This document shows positions 7,481 through 17,100 of a stretch of 64,000 nucleotides of DNA, in pieces. Both the position numbers and the translations under genes were made by a program. A model generated the notes under the pieces. The model saw only the letters and a program-made list of their open reading frames with translations, had not been told where the DNA came from and ran no database searches. Origin of the DNA: Microlunatus flavus. Lineage in GTDB: Bacteria > Actinomycetota > Actinomycetes > Propionibacteriales > Propionibacteriaceae. Position 1 is the stretch's first letter, and the number at the start of each line of letters is the position of its first letter. The stretch is taken from positions 558,001-622,000 of the forward strand of contig NZ_FOFA01000002.1 of the NCBI RefSeq assembly GCF_900110855.1, in the 5' to 3' direction.

Positions 7481-9018
7481 GGGGCTGCGACCTCGCGCCG
7501 CGCCTGGAGCGCCCACCCGGGGACCCAGCCGGGCACGAACCGGTCGGGCAGCTGCCGCAGCGCCATGGGGGCGATGGCCAGCGCGTACACGACCCCTCCG
7601 GCGAGGCAACCCACGAGCAGGGCGAGCCAGGGCGTGGTGAAGGGCTGGCTGGCCAGGCGGGCCGCGGCCGCGGCGAGCGTCGCCGCCACCAGCGGCGCTA
7701 CCACGGCGCGCAGCAGCAGGAGAGGGTGCCGGCCGGTGGCTCGCACGACGGCGACGCCGTACGCCGGCACCGCGATCAGGCCGATGGTGACGACGTGCGC
7801 CCACGCCACACCACGCAGCCCCGCCCAGTGCTCTCCGAGCACCATGCCCGGGACGAGGACGACCACCCAGCCGAGCTGGATCAGCAGGAGCCGCACGGTC
7901 TGCCCGGTCGCGACCAGGACGTTCGCGAAAAGCAGCGAGAAGGCGTAGAGGGCACCGTAGCCGGCGAGGACCACGAGCACCGGCGCCGCCTCGGCCCACC
8001 GCGCGCCGAAGACGGTGTCGACCAGCGGGCGGGAGAGGGCGGCGCTGATCGCTGCGGTGGGGAGCGCGACGGCGGCCACGAGCCCCGTGGACGACGTCAG
8101 GGCCGCGCCGAGGCGTTCCCGGTCGTCGGCGACGCGGCCGAAGGCGGGCACGACCACGCTGTTGAGCACCGAGCCGAGGACGGCAGTGGACCAGTTCGCG
8201 ACGTTGAAGGCGATCACGTAGACGCCGATCTGCGCCGCGTCGACCAGCCGCCCGAGGATCATGTAGTCCGCGTTCAGCAGCGTCCAGTTGACCAGGTTGG
8301 CCAGCGACAGGGGCAGGCCGAAGCGCAGCAGCGGACGGACGACCTCACGGCGCCAGCGCGGCCAGTAGCGCCGCGACGTGCTGAGCACGAAGACGAGCCC
8401 GGTGGCGAGCTGCCCGACCACGCGCGACCAGGCGAAGGCGGTGGCGCCCCCGCCGTGCAGCGCCAGCAGGACCAGGAGCGGGTTGGCGACGAGGAACCCG
8501 ACCACGGTGCCGAGGAAGATCTTGTCCTGGCGGAACTCGCGGACCAGCTGGGCGCCGGGCACCGCGAACACGCCGGTGAGCACCAGGCACAGCGCGAGGA
8601 TGCGGATGGGCTGCGCGGCGCCGGGTTGTCCCAGTGCGGAGGCGATCAGCGGTGCGCCGCTCGCCATGAGCACCGCGATGCCGACGCTGGCCAGGATCGA
8701 GATCGAGGAGATGGTCGGAGCGATCTCCTCGGGCTCCAGCGGTGACCGCGCGACGGCCGAGGCCATCCCGAGCTCGGCGAGGCTCGCGACCACGAGGTAG
8801 ACGGCGAGCGCGACCGCGAAGATCCCGAAGTCCTCCTTCGACAGCAGCCGCGCGAGGATCGCCGTCACCGCCACGCTCGCGAACCGCATGGTGATGTTCG
8901 CCGCGAGCGCCCACGCCGCGCCGCGGCCCACCGACCGGGCGAGCGTGGGCTCCGCCGCGGCCGGTGCGTCCTGCGCCGACGGCGCCGCCGCCGTCGACGG
9001 CCCTGCGCCGTCGGTCAC
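7477..9018 (-). CDS. Wzx-like polysaccharide flippase (MOP superfamily)
   Basis: This 513-residue integral membrane protein has about 12-14 hydrophobic helices and the MOP-type start LARSVGRGAAWALAANITMRFASVAVTAILARLLSKEDFG (positions about 26-64). That GxxW...R...LAR-L-EDFG pattern is typical of the Polysacc_synt/MATE-like lipopolysaccharide flippases. It should translocate the undecaprenyl-linked oligosaccharide from the cytoplasmic to the outer leaflet, feeding the ligase/polymerase at 1676-2995. GTG 9018 overlaps the upstream stop by 4 nt. The N-terminal 25 residues are Ala/Pro-rich and probably disordered. Confidence 0.88.
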   Translation of the reverse strand: MTDGAGPSTAAAPSAQDAPAAAEPTLARSVGRGAAWALAANITMRFASVAVTAILARLLSKEDFGIFAVALAVYLVVASLAELGMASAVARSPLEPEEIAPTISSISILASVGIAVLMASGAPLIASALGQPGAAQPIRILALCLVLTGVFAVPGAQLVREFRQDKIFLGTVVGFLVANPLLVLLALHGGGATAFAWSRVVGQLATGLVFVLSTSRRYWPRWRREVVRPLLRFGLPLSLANLVNWTLLNADYMILGRLVDAAQIGVYVIAFNVANWSTAVLGSVLNSVVVPAFGRVADDRERLGAALTSSTGLVAAVALPTAAISAALSRPLVDTVFGARWAEAAPVLVVLAGYGALYAFSLLFANVLVATGQTVRLLLIQLGWVVVLVPGMVLGEHWAGLRGVAWAHVVTIGLIAVPAYGVAVVRATGRHPLLLLRAVVAPLVAATLAAAAARLASQPFTTPWLALLVGCLAGGVVYALAIAPMALRQLPDRFVPGWVPGWALQARREVAAP

Positions 9019-10154
9019 GATGCGGTCGACACCTCGGTCCGGACGCCGTGCGCGGCCACCGCTGCGCGGAGCGCCGCCACGACCTGCTCCTGCTGCGCCT
9101 GCGTGATGTGCGGGTAGAGCGGGAGCGACAGGATCTGGTCCGCGGCCTGCTCGGCGACCGGGAACGAGCCCCGCTCGAGGCCGAGGTCGGCGTACGCGCG
9201 GGTCAGGTGCACCGGGGTGGGGTAGTGGATGCCGGCACCGATGCCGGCCTCGTTGAGGCTGCGCAGGACGGCGTCGCGCTCGGCGACCCGGACGACGTAG
9301 AGGTGCCAGACGTCGACGTTGCCCTCGGCCGAGCGCGGGGCCCGGACGCCGTCGACGTCGGCGAGCAGGGTGGCGTAGCGGGCGGCGGCCTCGCGGCGCC
9401 GCTCGTTCCAGCCGGCCAGGCGGCGCAGCTTGGCGTTGAGCACCACGGCCTGGACGGTGTCGAGGCGGGAGTTCATGCCCACGACCTCGTGGTCGTACTT
9501 GCGCGCGGAGCCGTGGCTCGCGATGACCCTGATGCGCCCGGCCATCTCGCCGTCCTGCGTGGTCACGGCGCCGGCGTCGCCGGCCGCCCCGAGGTTCTTG
9601 CCCGGGTAGAAGCTCGTGCCCGCCACCGCTCCGAGGCTGCCGGCGAAGCGGCCGAACCGGGTCGCGCCCTGGGACTGGGCGGCGTCCTCGACGACCGGGA
9701 TGTCCCCGGCGACCTCGAGGACCCGCTCGACGGGGGCCACCTGGCCGAACAGGTGCACCGGGACGATGGCCTGCGTCCGTCCGGTGACGGCCGCGGCGAT
9801 CAGGTCGGGGTCGATGAGCAGGTGCTCGTCGTCGACGTCGACCAGCACGGGGACGGCGCCGATGCGCGAGATCGCCTCGGCCGTCGCGACGAAGGTGTTG
9901 GCCGGGATGATGACCTCGCCGCCGGCCCGGACCCCGACCCCGCGCAGCGCGAGCTCGACGGCGTCGGTGCCGTTGGCGACCCCGACGCAGTGGGCGACGT
10001 CGGTGGCCTCGGCGTAGGCCCGCTCGAACTCGCCCACCGGCTTGCCGCCGATGAAGGCGGTGGTCGCGAAGACCTCGTCGAGGCCGGCCATCACCTCCTC
10101 GTGGATCTCCTTCTGCTGCGCAGCGAGGTCGACCAGTGGAATGGCGGTGTTCAC
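9015..10154 (-). CDS. DegT/DnrJ/EryC1-family sugar aminotransferase (WbpE-like)
   Basis: This 379-residue PLP-dependent enzyme has IPLVDLAAQQKEI at its start, the NGTDAVELALRG cofactor-phosphate loop, VEDAAQSQGA with the Asp that contacts the pyridine nitrogen, and FYPGKNLGAAGDAGAV with the Schiff-base Lys. The LVDL start and the PGKNLGA lysine segment are typical of the WbpE/VioA-like subgroup that transaminates 3- or 4-keto UDP sugars. With a Gfo/Idh/MocA dehydrogenase and a hexapeptide acyltransferase in the same operon, the WbpB-WbpE-WbpD logic (keto-sugar, amino sugar, N-acyl sugar) is a natural reading. That route is inferred, not shown. GTG 10154 overlaps the preceding stop by 4 nt. 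Confidence 0.85.
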   Translation of the reverse strand: MNTAIPLVDLAAQQKEIHEEVMAGLDEVFATTAFIGGKPVGEFERAYAEATDVAHCVGVANGTDAVELALRGVGVRAGGEVIIPANTFVATAEAISRIGAVPVLVDVDDEHLLIDPDLIAAAVTGRTQAIVPVHLFGQVAPVERVLEVAGDIPVVEDAAQSQGATRFGRFAGSLGAVAGTSFYPGKNLGAAGDAGAVTTQDGEMAGRIRVIASHGSARKYDHEVVGMNSRLDTVQAVVLNAKLRRLAGWNERRREAAARYATLLADVDGVRAPRSAEGNVDVWHLYVVRVAERDAVLRSLNEAGIGAGIHYPTPVHLTRAYADLGLERGSFPVAEQAADQILSLPLYPHITQAQQEQVVAALRAAVAAHGVRTEVSTAS

Positions 10155-10840
10155 GAGAGGCTCCCCATCGAGGTGGTGTCGTAGGTCGTGCCGGTCACCG
10201 GGGTGGACTGGCGCGGTCGGGCCGGCACACCGACCCAGGTCTGGCCGTCGGGCAGGTCGGCGACCAGGGCCGCCCCCATCCCGAGGACCGCGTCGAAGCC
10301 GACCGTGGTGTGCTCCCGCACGCTGCTGTTCATGCCGAGGTAGGCGGCGCGCCCGACGCGCACGCTGCCCCCGAGGCTGACCCCGGCGCAGAGCGTCGCG
10401 AAGTCGGCCACGGAGTCGTCGTGGGTCAGCGTGACGTTCGGCATCGCCACGACATGCCTGCCCACGTTGACGTCCGTGGTGAGGACGGTACCGGCGAGGA
10501 TCACGCTGCCGCAGCCGATCCGACAAGTTCCCGGGACCGAGGCGCGCGGGTGCACGAACGTCGCGTACCCGTCCTGCGCGACCCCGAGCCGGGTGAGCCG
10601 CTCGACGATCGAGGCCCGGCTCGAGCCCTTCCCGGCGCAGACCAGGAACCGGGCGTCGAGGTGAGCCGCGGCCACGTCGAGCGTCCCCAGGACGGGGAAC
10701 CCGCCGACAGTCGTGCCCTGCAGGTTCGGCGCGTCGTCGAGCAGGCCGCGCACCTCGAACCCGCATCCGTCGTGGGCCAGCGCGGCGAGGACCTCGCGCG
10801 CGAGGCCGCTCGCGGCGACGAGGACGAGGGGGACGCTCAT
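10151..10840 (-). CDS. PglD-like sugar O/N-acyltransferase (left-handed beta helix)
   Basis: The protein has 229 residues. The N-terminal part (1-75) is a Rossmann-like domain beginning LVLVAASGLAREVL, as in the PglD/NeuD family. The C-terminal part (about 85-210) is a hexapeptide-repeat helix with turns such as GTCRIGCGSVILAG, VGRHVVAMPNVTLTHDD and VGRAAYLGMNSSV. The His of LTHDD stands where PglD-type enzymes hold their catalytic base. These enzymes transfer an acyl group, usually acetyl from acetyl-CoA, to an amino or hydroxyl group of a UDP sugar. Between two aminotransferase genes, N-acylation of a new amino group is the likely job. ATG 10840 overlaps the upstream stop by 4 nt. Confidence 0.82.
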   Translation of the reverse strand: MSVPLVLVAASGLAREVLAALAHDGCGFEVRGLLDDAPNLQGTTVGGFPVLGTLDVAAAHLDARFLVCAGKGSSRASIVERLTRLGVAQDGYATFVHPRASVPGTCRIGCGSVILAGTVLTTDVNVGRHVVAMPNVTLTHDDSVADFATLCAGVSLGGSVRVGRAAYLGMNSSVREHTTVGFDAVLGMGAALVADLPDGQTWVGVPARPRQSTPVTGTTYDTTSMGSLS

Positions 10841-11973
10841 GCCCGGGCGGCCTCGACGAGCACGTCGACCACCCGGCCCTGCTGCGTCTCGTCCATCTGG
10901 TGGAAGAGGGGCAGGATCAGCGTGGAGTCCGTGAGGTGCTCGGTGACGGGCAGCGAGCCGGGCGCGGCCACGCCGACGTACGGCGGCTGCCGGTGCGTCG
11001 ACATGATCCCGCGCCGCGCGGAGATGTCGGCGTGCGCGAGCCGCTCGAGCAGCCCCTCGCGGTCGAGCGGGTACGCGTCGCCGACCTCGACCCAGAAGGA
11101 CTGGAAGTTGCTCTCGCCCCACGCGGGGTCGATGACGGTGCGCAGCCCGGGGACCTCGGCGAGGAACTTCGTGTACGTCGCCGCCAGCTCGCGCCGGCGC
11201 GCCACGACCTCGGGCAGGCGCCCGAGCTGCACGATGCCGACCGCCGCCTGGAGGTCGGTCATGCGGAAGTTGTAGCCCACCTCGTCGTAGGTCTCGGGCG
11301 GCGCCAGCACGGAGGCGTGGCGGTCCGCGGCGGACACGCTCATGGCGTGCTCCCGGAGCTTGTGAGCCCGGTCCGCCCAGTCCTGCCGGGAGGTCGTGAT
11401 CATCCCGCCCTCACCGGTGGTGAGGATCTTGCGCGGGTGGAACGACCAGGCGGCGATCTCCGCGCCGGCTCCGACGGGCCGCCCGCGGTAGGTCGAGCCG
11501 GCGCCGCACGCGGCGTCCTCGATGACGGCGATCCCGCGGGGGTCGCACACCGCGCGGATCGCGTCGAGGTCGACCGGGACGCCGCCCTGGTCGACGACCA
11601 CGACGGCCTTCGTGCGGTCGGTCAGCTCGGCCTCGACCGTCTCCGGCGTGAGGTTGCCCGTGGTGACGTCGACGTCGGCGAAGACGGGCGTCGCACCGAC
11701 GTAGCGGACGGCGTTGGTGGTGGCGATGAACGAGAACGACGGCACGACGACCTCGTCGCCGGCACCGACGCCCACCACGACCATGGCGAGGTGCAGCCCG
11801 GTGGTGCACGAGGAGACGGCGACCGCGTGCTCGGCCTGCATCGACGCGGCGAACAGGCGCTCGAACTCGGCCACCCGCGGGCCCTGGGCCACCCAGCCCG
11901 AGCGGAGGACCTCGGCGACCGCCTCGACCTCCTCCTCGCCCAGGTAGGGGAGCATCACGTTCACGCGGCTCAT
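10837..11973 (-). CDS. Second DegT/DnrJ/EryC1-family sugar aminotransferase
   Basis: This 378-residue PLP enzyme belongs to a different subgroup from the gene at 9015. It opens with VNVMLPYLGEEEVEAVAEVL, has the cofactor loop SSCTTGLHLAM, VIEDAACGAGSTY with the pyridine Asp, and WSFHPRKILTTGEGG with the Schiff-base Lys. The SFHPRK-TTGEGG version is common in enzymes that aminate the C4 position of UDP-4-keto sugars (PglE/ArnB-like). Two aminotransferases with one acyltransferase suggest a di-amino sugar or two separate amino sugars. ATG 11973 overlaps the epimerase stop by 4 nt. Confidence 0.86.
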   Translation of the reverse strand: MSRVNVMLPYLGEEEVEAVAEVLRSGWVAQGPRVAEFERLFAASMQAEHAVAVSSCTTGLHLAMVVVGVGAGDEVVVPSFSFIATTNAVRYVGATPVFADVDVTTGNLTPETVEAELTDRTKAVVVVDQGGVPVDLDAIRAVCDPRGIAVIEDAACGAGSTYRGRPVGAGAEIAAWSFHPRKILTTGEGGMITTSRQDWADRAHKLREHAMSVSAADRHASVLAPPETYDEVGYNFRMTDLQAAVGIVQLGRLPEVVARRRELAATYTKFLAEVPGLRTVIDPAWGESNFQSFWVEVGDAYPLDREGLLERLAHADISARRGIMSTHRQPPYVGVAAPGSLPVTEHLTDSTLILPLFHQMDETQQGRVVDVLVEAARA

Positions 11974-13019
11974 GCCATGGCTCCGGCCGGCTCGGGGGTC
12001 GTGTCGTCCTGCGCGTCCTTGCCGGGGTCGTTGCCCAGGGCCTTCTCCGAGCGCCACCAGTCGACGAGCTGACGCAGCCCCTCGTCGAGGCCGATCTCGG
12101 CGGTGAAGCCGAGGTCGCGGGTGGCGGCCTCGGTGCTGGCCAGGCGGCGGGTGACGCCGTTGACCGGGCGGTCCGGACCGTGCTCGACGCCGAGGTCGGA
12201 CCCCATCACCGCGAGAAGGCGCTCGGCCAGCTGCAGCAGCGAGGTCTCCTCGCCGCGGGCGACGTTGTAGACGCCCTCGGCGATCGGGCTCGCCGCCGCG
12301 AGCAGGTTGGCCCGGGCGATGTCGGTGGTGAAGACGAAGTCCATCGTCTGCGCACCGCTGCCGAAGATCAGCGGCGGCTTGCCGTCGACGATGCGCTCCA
12401 TCCAGCGGATCAGCACCTCGGTGTAGAGCCCATGGATGTCCATCCGCGGGCCGTACACGTTGAAGTAGCGCAGGGCGACGTAGTCGAGGCCGGACATCGC
12501 CCGGAAGCTGCGGAGCATGCCCTCGTTGAACGTCTTGGCCGCGCCGTAGAAGGTGTCGTTGTCGTACGGGTGCTGGTGCTCGGTCGTCGGGAACTCCTCG
12601 GCGAGGCCGTAGACCGACGCCGATGAGGCGGCGACGAGCTTGCCGACCTTGTGCTGGGCAGCCGCCTCGATGACGTTGAACGTCCCGTCGACGAGCACCT
12701 CGAGGGCCAGCCGGGGCTCCTCGGCGCACTGCGTGATCCGGATGGCGGCCTGGTGGAAGACGACGTCCGCGCCCCGGGTCAGGTCGTTGACCAGGTCGCG
12801 GTCGCGCAGGTCGCCGACCACGAGCCGGACGCGCGGGTCGTCGAGGACGCCGCGGAGGTTGGCCCGTCGGCCCCGGACGAGGTTGTCGAGGATGCGGACC
12901 TCGCCGGCCCCGGCCGCGAGCAGCTGGTCGACGATGGTGGAGCCGATGGTGCCGGCGCCGCCGGTGACGAGCGTGGTCGCGCCACGCAGCCCGTTGTCGG
13001 GCAGCTCGGGGGCGATCAC
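11970..13019 (-). CDS. NAD-dependent nucleotide-sugar epimerase/dehydratase (extended SDR)
   Basis: The enzyme has 349 residues. TLVTGGAGTIGSTIVDQLL holds the GxxGxxG dinucleotide motif, VFHQAAI follows the second strand, SSASVYG supplies the active-site Ser, and YGAAK is the YxxxK catalytic pair. LRYFNVYGPRM is the substrate-side loop of UDP-glucose/GlcNAc 4-epimerases. It could be a 4-epimerase (WbpP/GalE-like) or a 4,6-dehydratase. The FNVYGPR loop favours the epimerase side, but the substrate is not decidable here. GTG 13019 overlaps the dehydrogenase stop by 4 nt. The C-terminal 25 residues are a polar tail outside the fold. Confidence 0.85.
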   Translation of the reverse strand: MIAPELPDNGLRGATTLVTGGAGTIGSTIVDQLLAAGAGEVRILDNLVRGRRANLRGVLDDPRVRLVVGDLRDRDLVNDLTRGADVVFHQAAIRITQCAEEPRLALEVLVDGTFNVIEAAAQHKVGKLVAASSASVYGLAEEFPTTEHQHPYDNDTFYGAAKTFNEGMLRSFRAMSGLDYVALRYFNVYGPRMDIHGLYTEVLIRWMERIVDGKPPLIFGSGAQTMDFVFTTDIARANLLAAASPIAEGVYNVARGEETSLLQLAERLLAVMGSDLGVEHGPDRPVNGVTRRLASTEAATRDLGFTAEIGLDEGLRQLVDWWRSEKALGNDPGKDAQDDTTPEPAGAMA

Positions 13020-14071
13020 GCGACGAGCTCGCGGTCGGCGACGGTCGCGCCGTCGGTCCGGACCGGCCCACCGCTGGCGAGGCTCGCGCTGGCGGCCTCG
13101 AGGACGGACAGGACGCGCAGGCCCGAGCGGCCGTCGGTCTGCGGCGCGCGGCCCGCCTCGATGGCGGCGGCGAACTCGGTCGCGACGCCCGCGAGGGCCT
13201 CGGTCTCCTTCAGCGCCGGGACGACGACGTCGCCCATCCGGTACGAGACGGTGACGGCCTCGCGGCGGGCTGCATCGGCGGCCTGCGTACGCAGGTCGAC
13301 GCCACGGTCGTGGATCGAGATCCGCTGGGCCGGGTTCATGTCGTCCCACACGAGGGTCCGGCGGCTGCCGCCGATCACCATCTGGCGGATCTTCGTGGGG
13401 GACAGCCAGTTCACGTTGATGTGGGCGATCCCTCCGTTGCCCAGCGGCAGCGTCAGGTAGCCGACGCAGGCCTTGCCCGCGCCGAGCGGGTCGGCCCCGC
13501 TCGCGGTCACGGTCTCCGGGCGCAGCCCACCGGGCAGGATGAAGTCGAGGATCGACAGGTCGTGCGGCGCCAGGTCCCAGAAGACGTCGACGTCGGGCTG
13601 CACGAGCCCGAGGTTGATCCGCGTCGAGTCTACGTAGAGCACCTCGCCGAGCTCGCCGGCGGCGATCACGTCGCGGATCCGCTGGACCGCCGAGGTGTAG
13701 CAGAAGGTGTGGTCGATCATCAGCACCTTGCCGGCCGCGTCGGCGGCGCTGACCATGAGTGCCGCGGTCTCCGCGTTGTCGGCCAGCGGCTTCTCCACCA
13801 GCACGTGCTTGCCGGCCTCGAACGCGGCGAGCGCGAGCGGGGCGTGCGTACGGGCGGGCGTCGCGATGGCGACCGCGTCGATGTCGTCACGGGCGAGCAG
13901 CCGCTCGACCGAGGTCTCGACCTCGACCGTGGAGCGCGACCCGACGACCTTGCGGGCGCGCTGCTCGTCGAGGTCGCAGACGGCGACCAGGTCCCAGGCC
14001 GGGTTGGACCGGAAGTTGCGGATCAGGTTCGGACCCCAGTAGCCCGCGCCGATGACGGCGATCGAGAACAT
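13016..14071 (-). CDS. Gfo/Idh/MocA-family sugar dehydrogenase (WbpB-like), first gene of the operon
   Basis: The enzyme has 351 residues. FSIAVIGAGYWGPNLIRNF is the NAD(P)-binding start with a GxGxxG variant. VLVEKPLADN is the EKP catalytic-lysine motif, and WDLAPHDLSILDF carries the catalytic-region His. The GYWGPN and DLAPHD signatures are common in the WbpB/WlbA-like group that oxidises C3 of UDP-N-acetylglucosaminuronate or related sugars. It is the promoter-proximal gene of the eight-gene operon, with a GGGGGAG ribosome site just before ATG 14071. Only 108 nt separate it from the stop of the giant gene upstream, so read-through from that gene is possible. Confidence 0.87.
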   Translation of the reverse strand: MFSIAVIGAGYWGPNLIRNFRSNPAWDLVAVCDLDEQRARKVVGSRSTVEVETSVERLLARDDIDAVAIATPARTHAPLALAAFEAGKHVLVEKPLADNAETAALMVSAADAAGKVLMIDHTFCYTSAVQRIRDVIAAGELGEVLYVDSTRINLGLVQPDVDVFWDLAPHDLSILDFILPGGLRPETVTASGADPLGAGKACVGYLTLPLGNGGIAHINVNWLSPTKIRQMVIGGSRRTLVWDDMNPAQRISIHDRGVDLRTQAADAARREAVTVSYRMGDVVVPALKETEALAGVATEFAAAIEAGRAPQTDGRSGLRVLSVLEAASASLASGGPVRTDGATVADRELVA

Positions 14072-14179
14072 CTCTCCCCCAGAGGTGTCAGGTGGTGCTG
14101 TGCTGATGTGCGGCTCGGCCGACGTGCGGCCGTGCGCGGCGATGTGCTAAGTGTGCGGCAGATCGAGCGTGTCGGCAGG

Positions 14180-17100
14180 TCAAACGGAGACGAGCACGTC
14201 CACCCAGTAGTTCGTCGAGCTCGCGTTGGTCGGGAAGACGTCGCCGAAGCCGGTCCGCGCACCCGAGGCCGGAACGCTCAACGGCCCGGAGGTGTACGCG
14301 GACGAGTACCCGGAGGTGGTGGTGGACCAGTTCCCGGCGGGCGCGTAGTAGCTGGCGGTGTAGGCCGTGCCGGCCGTGATCGAGATCGGTGTGGCGAACG
14401 TCGCGGTGCGCCACCCCGTCCCGGTCTGCGTGGTGGTGGCACTGCCCAGCACGGCGCCGCTGCTGGAGTACAGCTTCACCGTCTTGCCGGTGTTCGTGGA
14501 CGCCGCGTAGTAGCGGATCGCCGTCACCTTCCCGTCCCGGCTCGAGGAGAACTGGACGCCCAGCGTGGACGTCGTGGTGCTCGTCGAGGTGGCGCTCGGG
14601 GTCCGGGTGGTCGTGTACAGGCTGAAGGTCTGGGCGGCCGTGGTGAAGGACCAGGTGACGGGGCTGGCCATCGGCACGCCGGAGGTGTTGCTCGCGCTGA
14701 CCGAGGCCGTGTAGCTCGTCGAGCTGGTGAGGTCCGACGTCGGGTTGAAGGTCGCCGTCCGGGTCGTCGCGCTGTAGCTGACGGCGCCGGGCACGGTCGT
14801 GCCGCTCGCCGACTTGAGCGTGACGGCGAGCGTGCCGCTGTTGATGGCGCGGGCGAAGGTCGCGGTCACGTTCGTGGACGCGGCGACGTTCGTCGCCCCG
14901 GCGGCCGGGCTCTTCGCGCTCACGCTGGGCTGGTCGGTGTCGGCGGTGGTGAAGGACCAGGTCGTGGGGCTCGTCATCGCCACGCCCGACGTGTTCTTCG
15001 CGGTGACCGACGCCGTGTGGCTCGTGAAGCTGGCGAGCGCCGACCCGGGCTTGAACGTGGCGGTCCGGCTCGTTGCGTCATAGGTCGTCGTGCCCGCGAC
15101 CGAGGCGCCGGCGCTCGTCTTGAGGGTCAGCACCACGGAGGCAGGGTCGATGGCGCGGGCGAAGGTCGCCGTCACCGAGGTGCCCGCACCCACCCCCGTC
15201 GCGCCGGCGGCGGGCGAGGTGCTCGACACCGATGGCGCTGCGGCGTCGGCGGTGGTGAAGGTCCAGGTCGTCGGCGCGGTCATCGCCACGCCGGAGACGT
15301 TGGAAGCCGTGACCGACGCGGTGAAGCCGGTCAGGCTGGCCAGCGCAGCCGACGGGGTGAAGGTCGCGGTGCGCGTCGTGGCGTCGTAGGCCGTCGTCCC
15401 CGCCACAGCGGCGGACGTGGCCGTGTTCTTGACGCCCAGCACGACCGAGGTGGGGTCGACCGCCCGGACGAAGCTGGCCGTGACCTTGGTGGTCGGAGCG
15501 ACCGCGGTGGCCCCCGGCGCGGGGCTCGTGCTCGCCACGCTCGGCGGGTCGGTGTCGGCCGTGCTGAAGGTCCACGTCTTCGGGGCGCTCATGCTGATGC
15601 CCGAGGTGTTGCGCGCCGAGACCGAGACCGTGTAGCCGGTGTTGCTCGCGAGCGCGCTGCCCGGGCTGAACGTCGCCGTGCGGGTCGTGGCGTCGTACGT
15701 GGTGGCGCCCGGCACGACCGTGGCGTCACTGGTCCGCGACACGGTGAACAGCGCCGACGCAGGGTCGATGGGCGAGGCGAAGGCGGCGGTGACCTTGGTC
15801 GACGTCGGCACGCCGCTGGCCGCGTCGGCAGGGCTGACGGTCGTGACCGTCGGCGGCTGCGTGTCGGCGGTGGTGAAGGACCAGGCCTTCGGGCTGGCCA
15901 TGGCGACCCCGGAGGCGCTCGAGGCGTTCGCCGTCGCCGTGTAGACCGTGGCTCCGAGCAGCGGGCTCGCCGTGGTGAACGTGGCGGTCCGGCTGGTGGC
16001 GTCGTACGCGACCTGACCCGGGACGGCGGCACCGCCCTGGTCCGCCAGCGCGAGCTGGAGCGAGGCCGGGTCGATCGCGGCGCTGAACGTCGCCGTGACG
16101 GCCGTCGTGGTCGCCACGCCCGTCGCGTCCTTGGCCGGGCTCGTCGAGCTCACCGTGAGCGGCGCGTCGTTGTTGGTGTCGAAGACGACGTCGACGTAGT
16201 AGTTCGTGTTCGCGTACGTCTGGTTGGGGAAGCCGTCCCCGTAGTGGTAGACGCTGCTCGGGTCCACGCTCTTGAGCGGGGTGTTGGTCACCGGGCTCGC
16301 GAAGTAGTTCAGGTCGGCCGAGTAGTGCCCGTTGGGCGCGTAGTAGGCCGCGACGTAGGTGGTGCCCGCCGTCACCGGGACGGTGCTGGAGAAGCTGGCG
16401 GTCTGCCATCCGGTGCCGTTGTCGTCGAACGTGAGGTCGGCGAGACGGTCACCGGTCGCGGAGTACAGGGTGCCGGTGTGCGTGCCCGTGTTGCTGGCGT
16501 CGCGCCAGTAGCGCAGGCCCTTGACGTAGCCGTTCGTCGTCGGGGTGAACTTCAGCCCGAGCGTCACCGCGTCCTTGTCGCCGGAGTCGCCCTGCGCCGG
16601 CTGGGTGGTGGTCTTCAGCAGCGAGCACGGGCACGCGGCAGCGCCGGAGGTGGTGAAGGTGAAGGTGACGCTCCCGCTCATCTTGGCGCCGTCGGCGCTG
16701 ATCGCGCCGCTGACGGTGGCCGAGTACTTCGCGCCCGGGTCGAGGCTGCTGGAGGGGACGAAGGTCGCCGTCGAACCCTGCGACTCCGTGCCGTTGTTGC
16801 CGGCCACGGTCGCTCCGTCGGAGATCCGCTTCACGACGATGGTCGCCGACCCCGGCTGGATCGGCACACCGAACATGACCTGCACCTTGTCGTCCACCGG
16901 CACCGAGGTCGCCCCGTTGCCCGGGGAGGTCGACAGGACCGTGGGGCGGACGCCGGCCGGGGTGAAGACCGGGTCGACGAAGTAGTTCGCCGACGACCCG
17001 CTCGTCGGGGCGGCGCTCGCGGTGTAGGTGTAGCGGCCGCCGTTCGCGGGCGTGCTGAGCGGTCCGTTCGTCAGCGAGCCGGAGAGCCCGTTCGCCGTGT

